This document shows, in pieces, positions 1 through 10,100 of a DNA stretch of 64,000 bases. The position numbers and the translations under genes were made by a program. The notes beneath the pieces are model-generated. The model was not told where the DNA came from, did not search any database, and saw only the letters and a program-made list of their open reading frames with translations. The DNA lies in the NCBI GenBank assembly GCA_964536025.1, contig CAZHXA010000001.1:1-64000 (forward strand), written 5' to 3'. This DNA comes from RGIG4576 sp964536025 (GTDB lineage: Bacteria; Bacteroidota; Bacteroidia; Bacteroidales; Muribaculaceae). Positions within the stretch are counted from its first letter, which is position 1. Every line of letters starts with the position of its first letter.

Positions 1-9
1 ATGCTTAAT

Positions 10-414
10 TTATGCGTTAGTAGTTTCTTTTGTACCCACGAACAATGTTACATGGTTTGAACGTTTACGTATTCTATATCCACGTCCTTGAGGAGCTGTA
101 CGAAGGCGCTTCAACATAGGAGCACAATCTACGAAAATAGTATTGATAAACAATTCTCCGTTTTCAGCCTTTCTCTCATTCTTTTGTTCCCAATTTGCAA
201 TAGCCGAACGTAGAAGTTTTTCTACTCTGGCAGCGGCTTCTTTATTTGAGAATTTGAGGATACCCAAAGCTTGGAAAACTTCCTTACCACGAACCATATC
301 AGCGACTAAACGCATTTTACGAGGTGATGTTGGGACGTTTTTCAACTTTGCGAAAGAAACCGTTTTTTTAGCTTCTTTAATCTTCTCAGCCGATTCTCTT
401 TTTCTTTTACCCAT
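10..414 (-). CDS. rplV: 50S ribosomal protein L22
   Basis: L22 lines the peptide exit tunnel of the 50S subunit. The conserved stretch NVPTSPRKMRLVADMVRG and the C-terminal RIRKRSNHVTLFVG are both present. The reading frame extends eight codons further upstream (to 438), but I place the start at the ATG at 414 (MGKRKRESAEK), which matches the usual N-terminus of Bacteroidales L22 and gives 134 residues. It is the last complete gene of the leftward ribosomal operon in this window, following rpsS. The next gene, expected to be rpsC, would begin at or beyond the left edge and is not visible. Confidence 0.96.
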   Translation of the reverse strand: MGKRKRESAEKIKEAKKTVSFAKLKNVPTSPRKMRLVADMVRGKEVFQALGILKFSNKEAAARVEKLLRSAIANWEQKNERKAENGELFINTIFVDCAPMLKRLRTAPQGRGYRIRKRSNHVTLFVGTKETTNA

Positions 415-459
415 TGTATTTAATTCTTTTTTTGTCAAAAATTGTTATATCCCGGGTCC

Positions 460-729
460 TTATTTCTTCTTGTTACCACCGTGACCACGGAAAGTACGAG
501 TTAGAGCGAATTCACCCAACTTGTGACCTACCATATTTTCAGTAACATAAACGGGAATAAATTTATTACCATTGTGTACTGCGAAAGTATGACCAACGAA
601 ATCAGGAGAAATCATCGATGCTCTTGACCAAGTCTTGATAACCGATTTTTTTCCGCTCTCTTCCATTGCAGCTACTTTCTTTTCAAGTTTCACACTGATA
701 AATGGACCTTTCTTTAATGAACGACTCAT
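460..729 (-). CDS. rpsS: 30S ribosomal protein S19
   Basis: S19 binds the head of the 30S subunit with S13. The 89-residue protein has the canonical start MSRSLKKGPF and the conserved VGHKLGEFALTRTFRGH segment near the C-terminus. Length is normal for the family. It sits between rplB (22-nt gap) and rplV in the usual S10-operon order, so it is expected to be cotranscribed with them. Confidence 0.98.
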   Translation of the reverse strand: MSRSLKKGPFISVKLEKKVAAMEESGKKSVIKTWSRASMISPDFVGHTFAVHNGNKFIPVYVTENMVGHKLGEFALTRTFRGHGGNKKK

Positions 730-751
730 AATAAGTTACTAATTAATCAAA

Positions 752-1576
<825 letters not shown>

Positions 1577-1584
1577 TTTTCTTA

Positions 1585-1875
1585 TTAAATATTGCTATAA
1601 AAATCTATAGTTTCACCTTCTGCAAGTGTTACAACAGCTTTCTTAAATGCAGGCTTTTTACCATTAATAAGACCAGCTTTTGTGTAACGTTGTTTTCTTT
1701 TACCTTCGTAATTCATTGTATTAACCGAAGCGACCTTAACACCATACAAATCTTCAACCAAACTCTTGATTTGATATTTGTTAGCTTCAGGAGACACACA
1801 GAAAGTATAGCTATTAAGCTTTTCACTTATCTTTGTTGCTTTTTCAGTAACAACTGGCTTAATCATTATATTCAT
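1585..1875 (-). CDS. rplW: 50S ribosomal protein L23
   Basis: L23 sits at the tunnel exit and is the docking site for trigger factor and SRP. The 96-residue protein shows the family pattern IIKPVVTEKATK at the N-terminus, then a segment like NKYQIKSLVEDLYGVKV and VNTMNYEGK. It lies 15 nt after rplD and 8 nt before rplB, in standard order. Confidence 0.97.
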   Translation of the reverse strand: MNIMIKPVVTEKATKISEKLNSYTFCVSPEANKYQIKSLVEDLYGVKVASVNTMNYEGKRKQRYTKAGLINGKKPAFKKAVVTLAEGETIDFYSNI

Positions 1876-1890
1876 TTTATACCTCCTTTA

Positions 1891-2514
1891 TTAGTCTAAT
1901 TCGTTTAATACAGCAACACTGCTCTCAGTCAACACTAACGCTTTGTTGTCAAGCACTTTGTATGTGTTTATCTGAGATGCAGAAATAATATTCGCACTTT
2001 CGATATTACGAGCTGACAAATATACGTTTTTATTTTGATCTGCTAAAACCAAAAGCATCTTAACGCCTTCTAATTTAATATTTTTAGTAAAGTTTACGAA
2101 TTCTTTAGTTTTAGGAGCTTCAAAAGTGAAATCTTCAACTACTGTAATCTGATTATTTTGAGCCTTGTATGTCAAAGCAGATTTACGAGCCAAATCCTTC
2201 AATTTTTTATTCAACTTAAAGCGATAATCACGTGGACGTGGACCAAAAACGCGACCTCCACCTACTAAAACAGGAGAGTTAATATCACCGCGACGAGCAC
2301 CACCGCCACCTTTTTGCTTGCCCAATTTACGAGTACTACCTGCAACTTCGCTTCTTTCTTTTGATTTATGAGTACCTTGACGTTGGTTAGCCAAGTACTG
2401 CTTAACAGCAAGATAGATAGCGTGTTCATTTGGTTCGATACCGAAAACAGCATCATTCAACACAACTTTCTTTCCTGTGTCTTCACCTTTTATGTTATAT
2501 ACTGCGAGTTCCAT
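1891..2514 (-). CDS. rplD: 50S ribosomal protein L4
   Basis: L4 (also called L1e/uL4) reaches into the exit tunnel. The 207-residue protein shows the central conserved loop with STRKLGKQKGGGGARRG followed by VFGPRPRDY. Its start codon overlaps the rplC stop codon as TAATG, which suggests translational coupling. In E. coli L4 represses its own operon; nothing in this sequence shows whether that applies here. Confidence 0.97.
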   Translation of the reverse strand: MELAVYNIKGEDTGKKVVLNDAVFGIEPNEHAIYLAVKQYLANQRQGTHKSKERSEVAGSTRKLGKQKGGGGARRGDINSPVLVGGGRVFGPRPRDYRFKLNKKLKDLARKSALTYKAQNNQITVVEDFTFEAPKTKEFVNFTKNIKLEGVKMLLVLADQNKNVYLSARNIESANIISASQINTYKVLDNKALVLTESSVAVLNELD

Positions 2515-3131
2515 TATTTTTCAATTATTACGATTGAACCTTTACATCCCGGAACTGAACCCTTAATCAATAAAAGGTTGTTCTCAGGCATAACCTTGAT
2601 AACTTGTAGATTTTGAACTGTAACACGTTCGTTTCCGGTTTGTCCTGCCATACGCATTCCCTTAAACACCTTTGCAGGGTAAGAACAAGCACCAATAGAA
2701 CCCGGAGCACGAAGACGGTTATGTTGACCATGTGTAGATTGACCTACACCACCGAATCCATGACGTTTTACAACACCTTGATATCCTTTACCTTTTGAAG
2801 TACCTACAACGTCAACGAATTCAGCACCTTCAAACAAGTCAACACCAATAACGTCACCAAGTTTGTACTCTTGATCAAAATTTTTGAACTCGGCCAAGTG
2901 TCTTTGTGGTGCTACTCCAGCTTTCTTGAAGTGACCAGCCATAGCAGAAGTTGTATGCTTTTCTTTCTTTTCTACGAAACCAAGCTGTACTGCTTCATAA
3001 CCGTCGTTTTCAAGAGTTTTAACTTGAGTAACTACACAAGGACCAACTTCGATAACAGTGCACGGAACATTTTTACCGTCGGCACTGAAAACGGATGTCA
3101 TTCCGATTTTCTTTCCTAATAATCCTGGCAT
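2514..3131 (-). CDS. rplC: 50S ribosomal protein L3
   Basis: L3 nucleates assembly of the 50S subunit. The 205-residue product begins MPGLLGKKIGMTSVF, and the conserved KGKGYQGVVKRHGF and RMAGQTGNERVTVQNL segments are present. Length is typical. It follows rpsJ after a 62-nt gap, the largest gap inside this part of the operon, and its stop codon overlaps the rplD start. Confidence 0.98.
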   Translation of the reverse strand: MPGLLGKKIGMTSVFSADGKNVPCTVIEVGPCVVTQVKTLENDGYEAVQLGFVEKKEKHTTSAMAGHFKKAGVAPQRHLAEFKNFDQEYKLGDVIGVDLFEGAEFVDVVGTSKGKGYQGVVKRHGFGGVGQSTHGQHNRLRAPGSIGACSYPAKVFKGMRMAGQTGNERVTVQNLQVIKVMPENNLLLIKGSVPGCKGSIVIIEK

Positions 3132-3193
3132 TTCTCTTAATTTTTAAATTTCTTAATCACTTTTGTTTTTTTTGTTGATAACTCTCAAGGACA

Positions 3194-3499
3194 TCACACT
3201 TTGATTTCAACTTCAACGCCACTTGGCAATTCAAGTTTCATCAATGCATCAACAGTTTTTGCTGTTGAATTATAGATGTCAATCAATCTTTTAAATGAAG
3301 ACAATTGGAACTGTTCACGTGATTTTTTATTTACGAAAGTAGAACGGTTCACAGTAAAGATTCTTTTGTGTGTAGGAAGTGGAATTGGACCACTTACTAC
3401 AGCACCTGTTGCCTTCACTGTCTTTACTATCCTCTCAGCCGATTTATCAACCAAGTTGTGATCGTAAGATTTTAATTTAATTCTGATTTTTTGGCTCAT
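3194..3499 (-). CDS. rpsJ: 30S ribosomal protein S10
   Basis: S10 is a 30S head protein and, in other bacteria, also acts as NusE in antitermination. The 101-residue protein carries the family signature RIKLKSYDHNLVDKSA and the GPIPLPTHKRIFTVNRS loop. It lies 19 nt after fusA. In Bacteroidota rpsJ directly follows fusA, fusing the str and S10 operons, and that arrangement is seen here. tuf is not in the window. Confidence 0.98.
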   Translation of the reverse strand: MSQKIRIKLKSYDHNLVDKSAERIVKTVKATGAVVSGPIPLPTHKRIFTVNRSTFVNKKSREQFQLSSFKRLIDIYNSTAKTVDALMKLELPSGVEVEIKV

Positions 3500-3518
3500 T
3501 GTATTTTGTAATAAAATA

Positions 3519-5645
3519 TTATTTCAATAAATCCACACGTCCGTTACATTCAGTCAATACTGATTTTGCAATTGAAGAACTTACTTCAGCATAGTGAGAG
3601 AAAGTCATTGTAGATGTAGCACGACCTGATGTAATTGTACGCAATGCAGTAACATAACCGAACATTTCAGCAAGAGGAGCCTTAGCTTTTACGATACGAG
3701 CACCGCTACGGCTTGATTCCATTCCTTCTACTTGTCCACGACGCTTATTCAAGTCACCAATTACATCACCCATACTTTCTTCTGGAGTAACAACTTCAAC
3801 CTTCATAATTGGTTCAAGCAATACAGGACCTGCCTTTTCACAACCTTTCTTAAATGCTTGGATAGCACACAATTCAAATGACAATTGGTCAGAGTCAACC
3901 GGGTGGAACGAACCATCAACCAATGTTACTTTCAAGTGTTCAACAGGATAACCTGCAAGTACTCCATTCTTCATTGCAGTTGTGAAACCTTTTTGTACTG
4001 ATGGAATAAATTCTTTTGGAATATTACCACCCTTAACTTCATCAACAAATTGAAGATTTCCTTCAAATCCTTCGTCAACAGGTTCAATACGTACAATAAT
4101 ATCAGCAAACTTACCACGACCACCTGTTTGTTTCTTAAACACTTCGCGAAGTTCAACAGATTGAGTAATTGCTTCTTTATATGTAACTTGAGGACGACCT
4201 TGATTACATTCTACTTTAAATTCACGACGCAAACGATCAATAATAATATCCAAGTGAAGCTCACCCATACCGTTAATTACGGTTTGACCAGTTTCTTCAT
4301 TAGTTTGAACTGTAAATGTTGGGTCTTCTTCAGCAAGTTTTTGCAAACCTACGCCAAGTTTATCAAGGTCTTTTTGAGTCTTAGGCTCAACAGCGATACC
4401 GATAACAGGATCAGGGAAGTCCATTGTTTCAAGCACGATAGGTGCATTTTCATCACATAGAGTATCACCTGTACGAATATCTTTGAATCCAACACCTGCA
4501 CCAATATCACCGCAACCGATTGCTTCCATAGGATTTTGCTTATTTGAGTGCATTTGGAACAAACGAGATACACGTTCTTTCTTTCCTGAACGAGTATTAA
4601 AGATATAGCTACCCGCTTCTAGTGCACCTGAATAAACACGGAAGAACACCAATCGTCCTACATATGGGTCGGTTGCAATCTTAAATGCAAGAGCACACAT
4701 AGGTTCATCATAAGATGGTTTACGAGTAATTTCTTCTTCAGGATTATCAACTGAATGACCAACGATACATTCACAATCTTCAGGGCTTGGCAAATATGAG
4801 CATACTGCATCAAGAAGAGGTTGTACGCCCTTATTTTTAAATGAGCTACCGCAAAGCATTGGAACAATTTGCATTTTAAGAGTTGCAGCACGCAAAGCAC
4901 GCTTAACTTCATCAACGCCAATTGTAGATGGATCATCAAAATATTTTTCCATCAATTCATCGTCAAATTCTGCGATAGTTTCAAGCATTTTATCACGCCA
5001 TTCTTCGCATTCAGCCAACATGTTTGCAGGAATTTCTTCCTCAACATAAGCATGATTTTGATCATCTTCAGGCCAGAATAATGCTTTCATCTTTACAAGG
5101 TCAACAACGCCCTTGAAAGTTTCTTCAGCGCCTATAGGCACTTCAATAGGACAAGGATTAGCGCCCAACACGTCACGCATTTGACGAACTACTTCAAAGA
5201 AGTTAGCTCCAGAGCGGTCCATTTTGTTTACATATCCGATACGAGGAACGTTATACTTATCAGCTTGACGCCATACAGTTTCAGATTGAGGTTCAACACC
5301 TCCAACTGCACAATAAGTAGCAATAGCACCATCAAGCACACGCAAAGAACGTTCAACTTCTACAGTAAAGTCAACGTGTCCCGGAGTATCAATCAAGTTA
5401 ATTTTGAATTGCTTGTTATCATACTTCCAAAATGCTGTTGTAGCTGCAGATGTAATAGTAATACCACGTTCTTGTTCTTGTTCCATCCAGTCCATAGTTG
5501 CAGCACCATCGTGTACTTCACCTATTTTATGTGTAAGACCGGTAAAATATAGGATACGTTCAGAAGTAGTTGTTTTACCGGCATCAATGTGAGCCATGAT
5601 ACCGATATTACGTGTATAAAATAAATTTTCGTCTAACTTGCTCAT
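3519..5645 (-). CDS. fusA: Elongation factor G
   Basis: EF-G is the GTPase that drives ribosomal translocation. All G motifs are visible: AHIDAGKTT (residues 18-26), RGITITSA, DTPGHVDF and NKMDRSGA. Domain IV ends with the usual GYVTALRTITSGRA segment. The 708-residue length and its position between rpsG and rpsJ identify the main str-operon EF-G rather than a tetracycline-resistance or EF-G2 paralogue. It starts 19 nt after the rpsG stop. Confidence 0.98.
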   Translation of the reverse strand: MSKLDENLFYTRNIGIMAHIDAGKTTTSERILYFTGLTHKIGEVHDGAATMDWMEQEQERGITITSAATTAFWKYDNKQFKINLIDTPGHVDFTVEVERSLRVLDGAIATYCAVGGVEPQSETVWRQADKYNVPRIGYVNKMDRSGANFFEVVRQMRDVLGANPCPIEVPIGAEETFKGVVDLVKMKALFWPEDDQNHAYVEEEIPANMLAECEEWRDKMLETIAEFDDELMEKYFDDPSTIGVDEVKRALRAATLKMQIVPMLCGSSFKNKGVQPLLDAVCSYLPSPEDCECIVGHSVDNPEEEITRKPSYDEPMCALAFKIATDPYVGRLVFFRVYSGALEAGSYIFNTRSGKKERVSRLFQMHSNKQNPMEAIGCGDIGAGVGFKDIRTGDTLCDENAPIVLETMDFPDPVIGIAVEPKTQKDLDKLGVGLQKLAEEDPTFTVQTNEETGQTVINGMGELHLDIIIDRLRREFKVECNQGRPQVTYKEAITQSVELREVFKKQTGGRGKFADIIVRIEPVDEGFEGNLQFVDEVKGGNIPKEFIPSVQKGFTTAMKNGVLAGYPVEHLKVTLVDGSFHPVDSDQLSFELCAIQAFKKGCEKAGPVLLEPIMKVEVVTPEESMGDVIGDLNKRRGQVEGMESSRSGARIVKAKAPLAEMFGYVTALRTITSGRATSTMTFSHYAEVSSSIAKSVLTECNGRVDLLK

Positions 5646-5664
5646 AGTTTCTTAGTATTATCAA

Positions 5665-6141
5665 TTAAAATCTAAAGTGAGCGAATGCACGGTTAGCTTC
5701 TGCCATGCGGTGCATATCTTCTTTGCGTTTATAAGCACCACCTTGTTCATTGAATGCATCAACGATTTCAGCAGCAAGTTTATCTGCCATAGTTTTTCCA
5801 CCACGTTTGCGTGCATATAGGATAAGATTCTTCATTGATATAGACTCCTTACGGTCAGGACGAATTTCAGTAGGAACTTGGAAAGTTGCACCACCTACTC
5901 TGCGAGATTTAACTTCCACTTGAGGAGTAATGTTTTCCAACGCTTTTTTCCAGATATCAAGCGCTTCTTTTTCTTCATTAGGCAACTTGTTCTTCACAGT
6001 TTCAAGTGCTGAATAAAAGATAGTATATGCGGTATTCTTCTTACCGTCATACATCAAATGGTTGACGAATTTTGATACTTTTACGTCACCGAATACAGGA
6101 TCTGGTAATACGACCCTTTTCTTTGGCTTAGCCTTTCTCAT
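5665..6141 (-). CDS. rpsG: 30S ribosomal protein S7
   Basis: S7 nucleates assembly of the 30S head. The 158-residue product begins MRKAKPKKRVVLPDPVFGD and contains RRVGGATFQVPTEIRPDR and the C-terminal HRMAEANRAFAHFRF. It is second in the operon, separated from rpsL by an unusually long gap of 193 nt. Confidence 0.98.
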   Translation of the reverse strand: MRKAKPKKRVVLPDPVFGDVKVSKFVNHLMYDGKKNTAYTIFYSALETVKNKLPNEEKEALDIWKKALENITPQVEVKSRRVGGATFQVPTEIRPDRKESISMKNLILYARKRGGKTMADKLAAEIVDAFNEQGGAYKRKEDMHRMAEANRAFAHFRF

Positions 6142-6334
6142 TTCTAATTTTTACAAAAATTTTCGTTTTTGCTTGCTTGGTTGTTGTTCTTACATCTTCA
6201 ACAGCATTCTCTTATGCCATTTACTCAACCGTAATAATCAATCCAATAAATCAAAAACTCAGTTTAATACTTAGTTCTTTTTTCTCTGTTAATCAGGGAA
6301 CGATTTGTTCGACTTTTTTTTCAGTCAGCTAATC

Positions 6335-6715
6335 TTACTTTTTCTCCTTAGGTCTCTTAGCTCCATATTTAGAGCGACGTTGAGTTCTTCCTGCTACACC
6401 AGCAGTATCCAACGTACCTCTTACAATGTGATAACGCACACCTGGAAGGTCTTTTACACGACCACCACGCACCATCACGATAGAGTGTTCTTGCAAGTTA
6501 TGTCCTTCACCCGGAATGTAAGAGTTCACCTCCTTACCGTTAGTCAATCTCACACGAGCAACTTTACGCATTGCAGAGTTCGGTTTCTTTGGAGTTGTTG
6601 TATAAACTCTCACGCACACACCTCTACGTTGTGGGCATGAGTCCAAAGCAGGAGACTTACTCTTGTCCACCAAAGTTACTCGGCCCTTTCTAACCAATTG
6701 TTGAATTGTAGGCAT
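6335..6715 (-). CDS. rpsL: 30S ribosomal protein S12
   Basis: S12 controls decoding fidelity. The 126-residue protein has MPTIQQLVRKGR at the start, TTTPKKPNSAMRKVARV, and RGGRVKDLPGVRYHIVRG. Both lysine positions at which streptomycin-resistance mutations occur in other bacteria (the PKKPNS loop and RVKDLPG loop) carry the wild-type lysine. This is the first gene of the leftward ribosomal operon, about 130 nt downstream of a near-consensus promoter. Confidence 0.98.
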   Translation of the reverse strand: MPTIQQLVRKGRVTLVDKSKSPALDSCPQRRGVCVRVYTTTPKKPNSAMRKVARVRLTNGKEVNSYIPGEGHNLQEHSIVMVRGGRVKDLPGVRYHIVRGTLDTAGVAGRTQRRSKYGAKRPKEKK

Positions 6716-6853
6716 TTTGTTCTTTTTTTGCTTTATTAATTATTAAATTCTCTATTGTTTTTTACATCAGTAAAACATCATCCACACACACTTAACATGC
6801 ATCTTTACAACACATTAGGATACATACAAGCATAGTATGCACGAAAAACTTTG

Positions 6854-6885
6854 CAAAGATAAATACTAATTCGCTAATTACCAAA
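6854..6885 (-). promoter_or_regulatory. Promoter of the rpsL ribosomal operon
   Basis: On the minus strand TTTG (6885-6882), a spacer of exactly 20 bp and TATCTTTG (6861-6854) match the Bacteroidetes primary-sigma consensus TTTG-N19-21-TAnnTTTG perfectly. It would give a leader of about 130 nt before rpsL. Confidence 0.85.
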
Positions 6886-7039
6886 CCTTTCTACTATTTA
6901 TTTTATCTTTTTCTTTCACCTTATTAAATACAACTATCACTAAAACGTTTTTTTATAAGCACTTAGAAAGATTAATATGATATTATATTTTAAATAGATT
7001 TAACTTATTTTACCACAATACACTAATACTCATTCCCTC

Positions 7040-7096
7040 AAAAAAAATAAAGTTCCTGCTACGCATACTTAGATCGCGTTGCAAGAACTTTATTAA
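7040..7096 (-). terminator. Rho-independent terminator of the wall-hydrolase operon
   Basis: AATAAAGTTC (7046-7055) pairs perfectly with GAACTTTATT (7085-7094), and an inner TGC/GCA extends the stem past one mismatch. Read on the minus strand the stem is followed by a run of T. It lies 45 nt past the stop of the amidase gene. Confidence 0.85.
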
Positions 7097-7138
7097 TTAG
7101 TATATTTCAAGTCAATTTAATCGACTTTACTCTACTTA

Positions 7139-10100
7139 TTATAGAACTACTTTTTCAACTTTTGTTCCTTGCTTTTTGATAAAGATTCCGGTTTCAGGAT
7201 TAACAACTTTAACACCTTGTAAATTATAATATTCAACAGGTGCGTTTACATCCACTTCAACTTCTTCTACTGCCACACTTGCTTTACCACAAGTAATGAT
7301 TTGTCTTGCTGGAGTTTCACAAACATTGTTTGCTGCAGGAATGGTAAACACGCCAAGATAATGACCTCCGGCTATCAAACGTCCTGAATAATCAAAAGAC
7401 ATTTGCTCTACATTATTACCATCATTTAGACGTTTATCTCCCACTCCAATTCCATGTTGGTAACTATATTTTTTAGTTAATATAGGAGTTGAGCCTTCCC
7501 AAGACACATCAAAAAATTGGAATATTCCATTTTCGTCATTTGCCACCAAAGTCTTTTCATCTCTCGACACAGCAATTGCACTTCCTGCACAACCACTAAG
7601 AATCACTGCATTTTGAGGAAGTCCGAGGTTAAATGTTATATTTCCATTATAATCAATAAACATTAACGCAGGTGAATTTACTGAATTTCCAACAGATGTT
7701 TTATTTTGTCCAACCCAAAGACCTTGTTCAACAGCTACGATTGTAGCATCTTCAGTCATACTTATTGGCAAGGACAACACTTTATTTGGTGCTTTATCCC
7801 AAGTTGTCAATACTCCATCTTCTAACCCTACATTATATATATTTATGACATAACGTTTTGAAGAGTTCAAAGTATAGACAAAAAGTTTTTTATCAACTCC
7901 GGTGCCATAGAAACATGCACTTGATACAGTTCCTCCAATTTCAACTCCATCTTTATTAAATATTCCGGAAGTTCTTTCTCCTGAGAAGAATTGGGTAAAG
8001 TTTGTACTTAATGTTTCGTTATTTGCCGTCCAAAGCCCAGAGTTAGCAATACTTATATCTGCAACATAAATATTGCCAAACTCATCAGTTAATACATTTC
8101 GATTGGTTCCAAATTTAACACCACCGGTATAAACAGATTCATTTGCACGAGTTAAATCTTGATTATAGACATATATTCCATTTGTAACTTTACTTGCACC
8201 TGCACAATCGGAAACATAGATATTTCCAAAATTTTCAGACATAGGAGAATTATCTACTGTTGCATAAACACGATTTAACGCATATACACCTTTTTTTTCT
8301 ACAAGAGGACGAATGTGGGTTACGCCATAACTTGAAACTTTAACCGCCCAACTAAGTTTTTGACCTATAGTTCCAGGCACATCAGATATTGCAACGACTT
8401 TACTGTTTTCTCCGGCTACAACATTATCCAAAGCTAATTCACCAACATAGTTTTCTGTTGCTAAATCATAGAAAATCAAATTTCCTCCATTATAGCAATC
8501 TTCATTCACCTTGAATGAGAATATATAATTATCATTATCTGCTTCTACTTTCAAATCGTAAGCAAAAACATTTCCATACATATCTTGTTCTACATCTTGT
8601 GTTGTGAATCTACTTACGGTATTGTCTCTATTCAAATACAAAGTAATATCATCACCTTCAACATGAGAACTTGCCATAAAGAATGTAGCTTCCGCTGTTG
8701 ACAATCCGGTATTGGTTGTTTCAACGAGTTTAGCTTTATCAAGGCCGGCAGTTACGTCATAAAGTTCAGCACCGGCTACTTTTCCTTCACCGTCCACTTT
8801 TGGAGTAACCATACAAATACTCTTTCCATACTTAAAGAAGGTAGCTCCACCTGCAACTGCAGGAATCATATCCTCATTTACTGTTGTACCGGCTACACAA
8901 AGATTAGATTCAGTTGATAACACATATTCAGTCGGAGTCATCTTGGCACCATCTATAATTACTGCATCATCATTATATGGAGAAACGCACAATTTATAAT
9001 TTTCACCGGCTGACTCCTTTGTCAACTCATCATATTTGTTATAATATGAATTAACCAATCCTTTTCGTGTCAATTCAAAGAATGGGAAACGAATTTTACC
9101 CGGAGAATTCACATTCTCAGCGGTTGTTATAACCTTACAATTTTCATAACGTCCACTTACCGTAAATGTTTCACCAGTCAAAGCATTGTTGAAGTTACCC
9201 GAAGTTTGTGTAGCCAAAGAAGTAAACCACACCTTCGGACTTCCTTTCGGAGAACGTGTAGTAAGATCTTTTTCCCAAGTATATACACGATAAGTTCCAG
9301 CTTCAAGACTGTAAGCAGTCTTCACTGAGTTACATGCCACAAGTATAGAGTCACTTGTAAATGCAATATCAGAAATAGGAAGAACTTCATTTGCATCCTC
9401 AACTGAGCCTACTCCTTCAGTACTCAATTCAAAATACCTATTTTGAGTCTTCATATCGAAGCAATAAATATGTGGCTTGTTATCAGCCTCAAGAGCCAAT
9501 ACATATAATGAGTCTCCTTGAGCAAGCTCACGACGTATTGTTTTGCCTTCAAGAACAGATATAGCTTTGTCGGCATAATCTTGACGCATTTCATATTTAT
9601 CGGCAAGCAATAACCAAGCAGGTTGATCCGGTTGTGCATAGTTAAAGCAAGGATTTGCTACATAACCGGCTTCCTCAAGATAAATAATAGGATAAGTGGT
9701 TTCATTTGAAACAACTGTATAGGTTTGATTTTCTCTTCCATATTCATCATTTAGCTCAAACAAAGACTTATATCCCGGAGCTACAGCATCTATTGTATAA
9801 TCACTTCCAGGTTCAAGATTTTCAAACACAAACACGCCATTATACTCGTCATCTCCATTATATTTAGCAACTTCTTTTCCTCCTTTATATAATGTCACAA
9901 CAACATTATTAATAGGTTTCCATTGGTCAAAAGAACCCGGAGCATAGTTATATAAATCATGTAAAAGTCTTGTATGAAGGTCTTTAACACTTCCCATTAT
10001 ATAACCTGTTTTTTCTTTCTCCCATCCAAACCATTCTGCCATTGCACGAGCATAGCGAACTCCTTCTTGACCACAATAATCAGGATTCAATGCACGATGA

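Larger units (their letters stand above)
6716..7138. other. Intergenic region between rpsL and the amidase gene
   Basis: This 423-bp gap holds the rpsL leader and promoter (to about 6885) and, at the other end, the terminator of the amidase operon (7040-7094). Between about 6890 and 7035 I see only AT-rich sequence with no open frame, tRNA or repeat. Confidence 0.7.

Noticed and set aside
3519..5645. fusA as a tetracycline-resistance ribosomal protection gene
   Set aside because: It has the full EF-G domain set, lies within the str operon and is followed by rpsJ; tet(M/Q)-type genes are not placed there and are shorter.
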